Assembly: GCA_003023535.1 (NCBI GenBank)
Contig: PXSC01000015.1
Location: forward strand, 1-12,360
Source of the DNA: Halobacteriales archaeon QS_9_70_65
GTDB lineage: Archaea; Halobacteriota; Halobacteria; Halobacteriales; Haloarculaceae
Direction: 5' to 3'
DNA: 12,360 nt
Shown one piece after another: positions 7,028 through 12,360 of the stretch. The position numbers and the translations under genes were made by a program. Position 1 is the first letter of the stretch; the number at the start of each line of letters is the position of its first letter. Below the pieces are notes generated by a model. That model made no database searches. It saw nothing but the letters and a program-made list of their open reading frames with translations, and had not been told where the DNA came from.

Positions 7028-9565
7028 CTACGCCCCGCCGTCGGGGGCGACCGTGGCCGCGGTCTCTTCGACCCCGATCTCGACGTCGACCTGCACGTCG
7101 GCGCCGTTGAACAGCAGGCCGCCGGCCGCCGGCGGGACGTCGACGTCGGTGCCGGCCAGCTGGCTGGCGCCGTCGCCGGGCACGGAGACGAGCTTCACGA
7201 CGACCTGGTAGACGTCGCCCTCCTCGAGACCCACGGTGACGTCGCCCTCGGCGTCGAGCGTGCCGCGGTAGCTGTCGACGACGGTCGGCGTTCCGGTCGC
7301 GGGACCGTCGTCGTCGACGCCCGCCGGCGACAGCGCGTCGTAGACGACCAAATCGATGTGCGGCGCACCGCCGGTCAGATCGGCGTTCCGGCCCTCGTAG
7401 CCGTCGAAGACGGCGCCGACCTCGTAGGTGCCGGGCCCGGTGATGTAGCCGGCGGCGGCCTGCTCGTCGTCGGGGACGTCGAGCCCCAGCGTCGCCGTCG
7501 TCGTCCCCTCCTCGAACTCGCGGGAGACGGCGTCGACGGCCGCGCCGTCGTTGATGCGGCCGAACCCTTCGTAGGGGTCCCGCTCGCCCGGCGTGTACGC
7601 CGGCGCCTGGTCGCCGTGCCACGGGATCGCGTTGAACGCCGTCGTCGTCGCCGTCGCCAAGAGCGTCGCCTTCGTCTTCAGCGTCCACGCCAGCCGGTCG
7701 GTCTCGTCGCGGCCCTCGTCGAACAGCGCCGACGGCGCCGGCAGGTCCAGCCCCGCGGGGCCGTCCTCCTCCATGGCCTGCATCACCAGCGCCGCCAGCC
7801 CCGCCGTCGACGGCGCCGCCATCGACGTCCCGGTGAACTCGGTGTAGCCGCCGACCTCGCCGTACTCGCCGTCGGCGGTGTCGGTCCGGGCGTCGACCGA
7901 CGTCTCGTCCTGGCCGTAGGCGCAGACGTCCGGCGTCCGGAAGACCTCGCCGTCGTCGGTGACGGTCGCCAGCCCGCCCGAGGAGGTCGTGCTGATGCCG
8001 GAGAGGTGGTCGGTCCGGACGACCGAGATGGCCTCCGGCGCCCCGGAGACGGTGTCGTTGCCGCCGGTCGGCGTCCCCGGCAGGTTCGCGACCGCGTGGG
8101 CCGACACGAGCCCCGCCCGCGCCAGTGCCGCAATGCTCTCGTAAACCTCGTCGTAGTCGTTCTGGACGACCGCCGACGGCACACCGAGCGGCTGGCCCCA
8201 GGACATGCTGACCGCCCGGGACGCGAAGGCCTCGGCGTACCGCTGGGGGTTGTCGCCGATGGTCCGGAGGACGCTGCTGCGGCCGCTGACGAGCGAGAAC
8301 GTGTTCGGCGTGGCGACGAGGCTCTGCCGGGGGGCGACGCCCGGGTGTAGCGCCTGGTCGCCCCGGTCGGTGAGCCCGCCCGTCACCTCGAGGCCGTCGA
8401 TCTCGCCGCTGGCGGCCAGGTCGGTCCCGCGCTCGGCGACGACCGAGGCGGCGACCCGCTCGAGTTCGCCGGTGCCGTCCGGCGACCGGCCGTCGACGGT
8501 CAGTTCGAGCCTGTACGTCCGGCTCGCCTCGTCGGCCCCGGCGTCGTGGACCGCGTCGGCCGTCAGCACCGCCCGCTCGCCGTAGCCGCCCTCGGCGGTG
8601 CTGCCGCCGCCGTGCTGGAGGGCGTTGACCGACGTGCCGCCGGTCGCCAGCTCCGAGCCGTCGGGGCCGACCAGCCGGGCGTCGACCCAGCGGCCGCCGA
8701 GGGCGACGAACAGCTCCCGGCCGGCCGTCTCGCCGGGGGCGACGAACTCCAGCGTCCCCGCCGGCGGTTCCGCCCGGTCGCCGTCGAACTCCCACCGCTC
8801 GAGGAACGTCCCCGTCTCGAGCACCCGCGCCCGGCCGGTGCCGGTCATGATGCCGCAGCAGTGGCTGCCGTGGCCGCTGGTGTCCCGCGGCAGATCCGGG
8901 TCGCCGTCGGCCCGCAGCCAGCCGACGAGCCGCGGCAGCGACCCCCGCGCCGGCGGGTCGACCGCCGAGAGGCTCGCGGCGCCGTCGGTCACCGACAGCC
9001 CGTCGATCGCGTCCACCCGGACCCCCGTCCAGGGGCCGATGTCGCCGTGGCGGGCGTCGACGCCGCTGTCCGGCAGCAGCACCGTCCGGTCGGCGCGGCC
9101 GCGGTAGCCCCGCTCCCAGGCGTGGGCCGCGTTCCGGGCCCGGGGGTTCAGCAGCTCCTGCGGGAACCCGACGTCGAGGGTCCGCTCGGCGACGTCCGTG
9201 CCGTCGGCGTCGTCGGTGACCGTCAGCCGCGCCGTGTAGTCGCCGACCTCCGGCAGCTCCACGGTCGCCGTCGCCGCCTCGCCGGCCGTCGCCGGCAGCC
9301 GGTCGCCGTCGGGTCCCGTCACCTCGAACGCGTACGTCTCGATACCGTCGGCGTCGGCGCTCGGTCGGGACCGCTCGCCCGACAGCCGCACCTCCTCGCC
9401 GGGACTCGGGGCCGCCGGTTCGACGGTCAGAACCGCCCGCGTCGGCGGCCCGCGGCCCTCGCCGTCCGCGCTCGCCGCCCCGGGGACGGCCGCCCCGGCG
9501 ATGCCGGCGCCGGTCGTCTTCAGTACGTCGCGTCTGTCGAACAGAGTCCCGTCCTCGTCCGTCAT
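7028..9565 (-). CDS. Tat-exported S8 (subtilisin-like) serine protease
   Basis: An 845-residue secreted peptidase. The N-terminus carries a twin-arginine signal (DRRDVLK at 10-16, hydrophobic core, AASA cleavage site near 33) with no lipobox Cys. A PKD/Ig-like domain follows (about 43-133). The catalytic triad is visible: Asp166 in PDSG, His232 in GHGSH and Ser581 in GTSMAAP; the oxyanion Asn is probably Asn494 in AVAN. About 175 residues of beta-rich sequence are inserted after the His motif, before the conserved GVAP segment near 409. Beyond the catalytic core is a beta-rich C-terminal domain (about 690-845). No C-terminal membrane helix or sorting motif is seen, so the enzyme should be released. 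Cys236 and Cys237 follow the catalytic His, where proteinase K also has a Cys. It has its own promoter and lies just upstream of the vWA operon on the same strand. Its substrate is unknown. Confidence 0.95.
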   Translation of the reverse strand: MTDEDGTLFDRRDVLKTTGAGIAGAAVPGAASADGEGRGPPTRAVLTVEPAAPSPGEEVRLSGERSRPSADADGIETYAFEVTGPDGDRLPATAGEAATATVELPEVGDYTARLTVTDDADGTDVAERTLDVGFPQELLNPRARNAAHAWERGYRGRADRTVLLPDSGVDARHGDIGPWTGVRVDAIDGLSVTDGAASLSAVDPPARGSLPRLVGWLRADGDPDLPRDTSGHGSHCCGIMTGTGRARVLETGTFLERWEFDGDRAEPPAGTLEFVAPGETAGRELFVALGGRWVDARLVGPDGSELATGGTSVNALQHGGGSTAEGGYGERAVLTADAVHDAGADEASRTYRLELTVDGRSPDGTGELERVAASVVAERGTDLAASGEIDGLEVTGGLTDRGDQALHPGVAPRQSLVATPNTFSLVSGRSSVLRTIGDNPQRYAEAFASRAVSMSWGQPLGVPSAVVQNDYDEVYESIAALARAGLVSAHAVANLPGTPTGGNDTVSGAPEAISVVRTDHLSGISTTSSGGLATVTDDGEVFRTPDVCAYGQDETSVDARTDTADGEYGEVGGYTEFTGTSMAAPSTAGLAALVMQAMEEDGPAGLDLPAPSALFDEGRDETDRLAWTLKTKATLLATATTTAFNAIPWHGDQAPAYTPGERDPYEGFGRINDGAAVDAVSREFEEGTTTATLGLDVPDDEQAAAGYITGPGTYEVGAVFDGYEGRNADLTGGAPHIDLVVYDALSPAGVDDDGPATGTPTVVDSYRGTLDAEGDVTVGLEEGDVYQVVVKLVSVPGDGASQLAGTDVDVPPAAGGLLFNGADVQVDVEIGVEETAATVAPDGGA

Positions 9566-9596
9566 GCGTGGTCGGTCGTGACGTCTCTTCTTTCAC

Positions 9597-9610
9597 GGAT
9601 AAGATTTTGG
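9597..9610 (-). promoter_or_regulatory. Putative promoter of the S8 protease gene
   Basis: On the minus strand the segment reads CCAAAATCTTATCC, an A/T-rich box in otherwise GC-rich DNA, centred about 37 bases before the protease ATG at 9565. That spacing would give a short leader of about 10 bases. The match to a TATA element is imperfect, so this is a tentative call. Confidence 0.45.
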
Positions 9611-9807
9611 AACGTCGCCGAGGGCGCGCCGGAACCGGTCCGAAGCGACGTCCTATCGATTGCGGTGCCCGGCCGCCGGCGCGAACGCCGCCGCGGCTGC
9701 ATCCGGACCCGTCGCCCGGAGTCGGCAACGCGGGCCGCCGTCGGTGACGCGCCCGATGAGCGGCGATCCGTCTTCGGCCGCACCGCCCCGTCTGTCAGGA
9801 ACGTTCA
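9611..9807 (+). other. Divergent intergenic region, nothing recognised
   Basis: About 200 bases between the two divergent promoters. Reading frames on both strands give Arg/Pro/Ser-rich peptides without the acidic bias of haloarchaeal proteins, so I see no gene. No repeat or RNA gene is apparent. It may carry regulatory sites that I cannot recognise. Confidence 0.5.
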
Positions 9808-9821
9808 GTACCTTTTTACTC
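9808..9821 (+). promoter_or_regulatory. Putative promoter of the NAD kinase/phosphatase fusion gene
   Basis: The segment TACCTTTTTACTCC is a TATA-like island in GC-rich surroundings. Its centre lies about 30 bases before the ATG at 9844. Initiation at the normal distance would fall within a few bases of that ATG, implying a leaderless or nearly leaderless transcript. This argues against the in-frame GTG at 9826, which would lie upstream of the expected transcript start. Confidence 0.6.
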
Positions 9822-9843
9822 CGGTGTGCGGTACGACACGATC

Positions 9844-11532
9844 ATGCACGGTCGTCGACTCGCGACCACGAAGGAGGTGATCGCTCTCGCGACGCCGGAC
9901 AGCGACGAAACCATCGAACGGCTGCGGTCGTGGGCGGCCGGTCACGACATCGAGTTCACCTGTCTGGACATCGGGACCGAGGTGACCGACGACCACGTCG
10001 GACGGGCCCAGGAGACGGTCGCCATCAGCATCGGCGGCGACGGCGCCTTTCTGGAGGGCGTCCGGGCATTCACGCCGCACCAGCTCCCGCTGCTCGGCGT
10101 CAACACCGGGACACTGGCCTTCCTCGCCCGGGTCAACCCGAACGACCTCGACGATGCCATGGACGAGGTGCTCCGGGGCCGCTCGTCGGTCCACGCCCGC
10201 CAGCAGTACCACGTCGCGGCCGGCGACCTGGAGACGACCGGCATCAACGAGGTGTTCCTCCAGAAGCACCCGCCCGAGGAGCGCCACCAAACGAAGGTCG
10301 GGACGCTGCACGTCTACGTCGACGACGAGTACGTCGGCCGGTACTTCGGTAGCGGGCTCATCGTCAGCACGCCCACCGGCAGCACGGGCCGGAGCTACTC
10401 CAATCACGGACCGATCCACTACCCCCACGACAACCGCACGCTGCAGATCGTCCCCCACGAGACCATCAGCGCGACCTCCGACCCCATCGTCGTCAGCCAG
10501 GAGTCGACGGTCCAGGTCGTCCTCGAGGACGACTTCGACATCGACGTCGACGGCGGACGGCGGTACGAGCGGCTCGAACCCGGAACGGTCGTCACCGTCA
10601 CCGGCGCCGACCGGCCGGCCCAGGTCATCCGGACCTCCTACGACGATCCGTTCATCACCGCCCTGGTCGACAAACTGGGCTGGGGGCTCCGGAGCCTCGA
10701 CGACGAGGGGCCCCGCGAGCGGCTGGCCGCCGACGAGGAGTCGGCGGACTTCCTCACGCAGGCGGCCCGCGTCGCCCGGGAGGCCGCCCGGTCGGCCGGC
10801 GAGCCGCTCCACGAACTCCACGGCCAGGTCGAGCAGGTCGAGTACAAAACCGACAAAGCCGACATCGTCACCGAGGCCGACTACCAGTCCGAACACATCA
10901 TCAGCACCGTCATCGAAAGCGAGTTCCCGAGCCACGGCATCCGCTCGGAGGAGAGCCCGGCGGTCCCGGCGGAAGGCGACTACACCTGGTTGGTCGACCC
11001 ACTGGACGGCACCGGCAACTTCGCCCACGGCAACCCCAACTACTCGGTGTCCATCGCGCTGCTCGACGCCGACGAAACCCCGGTCATCGGGGTGGTGTAC
11101 AACCCCGAATCCGACGAGATGTTCCACGGCGTCGCCGGCCGCGGCGCCTACCAGAACGACACGCCGATCGCGCCGACCGACCGGGACCGCCTCGACGAGA
11201 GCATGCTCCTGTCCGGCTACGACCCCGACGGTAGCTTCCTGCAGGCGTTCTACAGCGAGACACAGGGGGTCCGCCGGCTCGGCAGCGCCGCGCTCCATCT
11301 CGCCTACGTCGCCGCCGGCAGCGCCGACGCCGTCTGGGAGTACGACACCCACCCGTGGGACGTCGCGGCCGGCCTCTGCATCCTCCGGGAGGCCGGCGGA
11401 GCCGCCACCGACGACGAGGGCACCGACTACCGCGTCCGGCTGGATGCCGACGGCGACCGCACGCCCATCCTCGCCAGCAACGGCGTGGTCCACGACGCGC
11501 TGCTGGAGCACCTCTCGACACGGGACGTCTGA
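9844..11532 (+). CDS. nadK: NAD kinase fused to inositol-monophosphatase-family phosphatase
   Basis: A 562-residue cytoplasmic bifunctional enzyme. The N-terminal half (1-280) is an NAD kinase with GGDG (64-67), GVNTGTLAFL (85-94), the NE pair (Asn135/Glu136) and STPTGSTG (175-182) with a GPI after it; it should phosphorylate NAD to NADP. The C-terminal half (about 300-562) is an inositol-monophosphatase-family enzyme with DIVTEAD (340-346), SEE (368-370), the metal motif DPLDGT (385-390) and WDVAAG (505-510). All metal ligands appear intact, so it may remove the 2'-phosphate from NADP or act on inositol or fructose phosphates. A comparable kinase/phosphatase fusion is known in Methanocaldococcus (MJ0917), where as I recall the phosphatase comes first; here the order is reversed. 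The ATG at 9844 fits the promoter. A second copy of this gene converges on it from the right edge. Confidence 0.94.
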   Translation: MHGRRLATTKEVIALATPDSDETIERLRSWAAGHDIEFTCLDIGTEVTDDHVGRAQETVAISIGGDGAFLEGVRAFTPHQLPLLGVNTGTLAFLARVNPNDLDDAMDEVLRGRSSVHARQQYHVAAGDLETTGINEVFLQKHPPEERHQTKVGTLHVYVDDEYVGRYFGSGLIVSTPTGSTGRSYSNHGPIHYPHDNRTLQIVPHETISATSDPIVVSQESTVQVVLEDDFDIDVDGGRRYERLEPGTVVTVTGADRPAQVIRTSYDDPFITALVDKLGWGLRSLDDEGPRERLAADEESADFLTQAARVAREAARSAGEPLHELHGQVEQVEYKTDKADIVTEADYQSEHIISTVIESEFPSHGIRSEESPAVPAEGDYTWLVDPLDGTGNFAHGNPNYSVSIALLDADETPVIGVVYNPESDEMFHGVAGRGAYQNDTPIAPTDRDRLDESMLLSGYDPDGSFLQAFYSETQGVRRLGSAALHLAYVAAGSADAVWEYDTHPWDVAAGLCILREAGGAATDDEGTDYRVRLDADGDRTPILASNGVVHDALLEHLSTRDV

Positions 11533-11634
11533 CCGCCCCGCCCGCCGGCTCGGAACGCCGGCGAGGTGCCATCGTCAGTCGCTCGCGTCGAGTCCGGAGC
11601 AGACTCCGGAATCGTTCCGATTAGGATGTGTATG
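11411..11634 (+). repeat. Left arm of a 224-bp inverted duplication (gene end plus 3' flank)
   Basis: This segment covers the last 122 bases of the fusion gene and 102 bases of its 3' flank. Its reverse complement matches 12137-12360 without any gap and with 14 mismatches by my count: 6 in the coding part and 8 in the flank. The right arm continues past the window, so the duplication is longer than can be seen. Confidence 0.95.
11544..11622 (+). terminator. Row of three small hairpins just after the fusion gene
   Basis: Beginning 11 bases after the stop codon are GCCGGC-(7)-GCCGGC (11544-11562), TCCGGAG-CAGA-CTCCGGA (11593-11610), and AATCG-TTC-CGATT (11610-11622), which shares one base with the second. 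No T-run follows, as would be typical of archaeal termination, so the role could equally be mRNA 3'-end protection or processing. The same three hairpins occur after the second gene copy, and the base changes between copies keep the pairing. Confidence 0.4.
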
Positions 11635-11667
11635 GAACGAACGAGTGAACGTTTGACTCGACGTACA

Positions 11668-11710
11668 GACCTCGAAAGCCCTCGGCCGGCTCCGGTCGCG
11701 CGGCTCGCTG
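11668..11710 (+). repeat. Left 43-bp perfect inverted repeat
   Basis: The 43 bases starting GACCTCGAAAGCCC and ending GCGGCTCGCTG are matched exactly, in reverse complement, at 12057-12099. The sequence just outside (11635-11667 compared with 12100-12136) is diverged, so this is a separate block of identity from the gene-end duplication. The two copies bound a 432-bp region holding the hairpin array and the central stem-loop. Confidence 0.93.
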
Positions 11711-11715
11711 TCGTT

Positions 11716-11873
11716 CGAGAGAGCTCCGCTCTCTCGTGATGTTGCCAGAATCCGCAGGATTCTGGCCGCTTGCCGGACGTCGTCCGGCAATGTCGTCAGA
11801 ACGCGACGCGTTCTGACTGCAAGCGGGAAATCTCCGATTTCCCGCAATGACGAAAGACGCGTCGCGTCTTTCG
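11716..11873. repeat. Array of six tandem hairpins with different stems and 3-base loops
   Basis: Six perfect short palindromes follow each other at 25-28 base intervals. Stems and loops are: 11716-11736 (9 bp, loop TCC), 11744-11766 (10 bp, loop GCA), 11770-11790 (9 bp, loop GTC), 11795-11817 (10 bp, loop GAC), 11823-11845 (10 bp, loop TCC), and 11851-11873 (10 bp, loop GTC). Spacers are 7, 3, 4, 5 and 5 bases and none extends a stem. The stem sequences differ from one another, although 5' halves tend to be purine-rich (for example CCAGAATCC, GTCAGAACGC, CGAAAGACGC). The geometry is therefore conserved and the sequence is not. Either strand can fold, as RNA or as extruded DNA. The array lies between two convergent gene copies, where a terminator, a structured RNA, a recombination barrier or a protein-binding array could all fit. 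No function can be assigned. Confidence 0.93.
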
Positions 11874-11930
11874 AACCACGCTCCTCACTCCGTTGCGGTG
11901 CTTGCGTCGCCGTGCTTCCCGGACCCGGCC

Positions 11931-11996
11931 TCGCCCTTTCAGTCCACCAGGAAATCGGCTTTCCGGCCGGCTGTCCCTGGCGGACTGAAAGGGCGA
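11931..11996. repeat. Central stem-loop of the intergenic palindrome
   Basis: The 21-base arm at 11931-11951 (TCGCCCTTTCAGTCCACCAGG) pairs with 11976-11996 with a single mismatch, around a 24-base loop that itself contains CCGGCCGG. Weaker inverted similarity continues outward: GTGCTTGC(G/A)TCGCCG occurs at about 11898 on the plus strand and at about 12014-12030 on the minus strand. The whole region between the genes is thus one long imperfect palindrome centred near 11964. Confidence 0.85.
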
Positions 11997-12056
11997 GCGG
12001 CGCTCGGCGGTGCCTCGGCGATGCAAGCACTGAGGGAGCGGAGCGACCGAGGCGCG

Positions 12057-12099
12057 CAGCGAGCCGCGCGACCGGAGCCGGCCGAGGGCTTTCGAGGTC
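12057..12099 (-). repeat. Right 43-bp perfect inverted repeat
   Basis: Exact reverse complement of 11668-11710. On this side the repeat leads directly into the outer part of the central palindrome, without any hairpin array. No short direct repeats are evident just outside the pair, so a simple transposition with target-site duplication is not supported. Confidence 0.93.
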
Positions 12100-12148
12100 C
12101 TTACCTCAAGTCAGTCGTTGCCACCACGAACCGACACATACACACCCT

Positions 12149-12227
12149 AACCGGAACGATTCCGGAGTCTGCTCCGGACTCGACGTGAACGACTGACGAT
12201 GGCACCCCACCGGCGTTCCGAGCCGAC
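12149..12227 (-). terminator. Three hairpins after the second fusion-gene copy
   Basis: Counterpart of the structures after the first copy. In the sense of this gene the order is GTCGGC-(7)-GCCGGT (12209-12227), TCCGGAG-TCTG region with CTCCGGA (12161-12178), and AATCG-TTC-CGGTT (12149-12161). Three stem bases differ from the other copy and each change leaves a G-U pair in the sense RNA. A role in 3'-end formation is plausible but unproven. Confidence 0.4.
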
Positions 12228-12238
12228 GGGCGGTGCGG

Positions 12239-12360
12239 TCAAACGTCTCGGGTCGCGAGGTGCTCCAGCAGCGCGTCGTGGACCACGCCGTTGCTGGCGA
12301 GGATGGGCGTGCGGTCGTCGTCGGCGTCCAGCCGGACGCGGTAGTCGGTGCCCTCGTCGT
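12239..12360 (-). CDS. Second copy of the NAD kinase/phosphatase fusion, C-terminal end only
   Basis: Only the last 39 codons and the stop are inside the window. The peptide runs from DEGTDYRVRLDAD through ILASNGVVHDALLEH to LATRDV and differs from the first copy at two residues: Asp for Gly in the DADGD stretch, and Ala for Ser four residues before the end. The four other base differences are silent. The frame is intact to the same stop position, so the visible part shows no sign of decay. Whether the NAD kinase domain is also present lies beyond the edge. The visible end belongs to the phosphatase domain. It converges on the complete copy, with 706 bases between the two stop codons. Confidence 0.9.
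   Translation of the reverse strand, partial: DEGTDYRVRLDADDDRTPILASNGVVHDALLEHLATRDV

Larger units (their letters stand above)
12137..12360 (-). repeat. Right arm of the 224-bp inverted duplication
   Basis: Reverse complement of 11411-11634 at about 94% identity without gaps. It spans the 3' flank and visible end of the second fusion gene and is cut by the window edge. The non-coding flank is nearly as conserved as the coding part, as expected for recent duplication or gene conversion. Confidence 0.95.

Noticed and set aside
6543..9728. Minus-strand reading frame of over 1000 codons across the protease and BatA genes
   Set aside because: It is an Arg/Gly-rich frameshifted shadow of the S8 protease. 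Its only sensible part is where it overlaps the start of the BatA gene in the wrong frame.
9826..9843. Upstream GTG start for the fusion gene
   Set aside because: It lies between the TATA-like box and the expected transcription start, so it would not be on the transcript.
9805..11511. Long minus-strand reading frame of 568 codons opposite the fusion gene
   Set aside because: It is an antisense shadow of a GC-rich gene whose plus strand encodes two clearly conserved enzyme domains.
11716..11873. CRISPR array
   Set aside because: CRISPR repeats share one sequence with unique spacers. Here the palindromic units differ from each other, the spacers are only 3-7 bases, and no cas genes are nearby.
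11533..12238. Several open frames of 70-150 codons on both strands between the gene copies
   Set aside because: They read through the palindromes, are rich in Arg, Ser and Pro, lack acidic bias and promoters, and mirror each other across the inverted repeat.
11411..12360. Inverted duplication as an assembly or amplification artefact
   Set aside because: An artefact would give near-identical arms. Here there are 14 substitutions in 224 bases, some silent and some pairing-preserving, and the hairpin array is on one side only. Long reads would still be needed to exclude it fully.

Overview
The window is very GC-rich and every real gene uses almost only G or C in third codon position. The proteins are strongly acidic, one carries a twin-arginine (Tat) signal, and promoters look archaeal: an A/T box about 25 bases before a short or absent leader. 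Together this points to a halophilic archaeon (class Halobacteria). The genus cannot be told from this sequence.

Left part (1-6901, minus strand): one tightly packed operon of the MoxR/Bat type. In transcription order it encodes a BatA-like membrane von Willebrand A (vWA) protein, a second and larger vWA membrane protein, a membrane-anchored coiled-coil protein, an acidic three-span membrane protein of unknown function, a MoxR AAA+ ATPase, and the N-terminus of a DUF58 protein that runs off the left edge. Gene junctions overlap by 1-4 bases or are separated by about 30 bases. The likely arrangement is a cytoplasmic MoxR ATPase and DUF58 partner working with outward-facing vWA proteins to fold, assemble or activate something at the cell surface. 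The client is not visible.

Middle (7028-9565, minus strand): a Tat-exported S8 (subtilisin-like) protease with its own promoter, directly upstream of the operon on the same strand.

Right part (9844-12360): a plus-strand gene for a fusion of NAD kinase (N-terminal) and an inositol-monophosphatase-like phosphatase (C-terminal), with all key motifs present. It is followed by about 700 bases without a credible gene, and then by the 3' end of a second, nearly identical copy of the fusion gene on the minus strand. The two copies are convergent. Their last 120 coding bases and about 100 bases of 3' flank form a 224-bp inverted duplication with about 94% identity and no gaps.

Between the copies lies the most unusual object in the window. 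A 43-bp perfect inverted repeat encloses a large central stem-loop. On one side only, it also encloses a row of six tandem hairpins (11716-11873). Each has a 9-10 bp perfect stem and a 3-base loop, but every stem has a different sequence. The geometry is repeated while the sequence is not, which is neither a CRISPR array nor an ordinary repeat family. I regard this hairpin array, set in a long palindrome between duplicated genes, as the main candidate for something undescribed.
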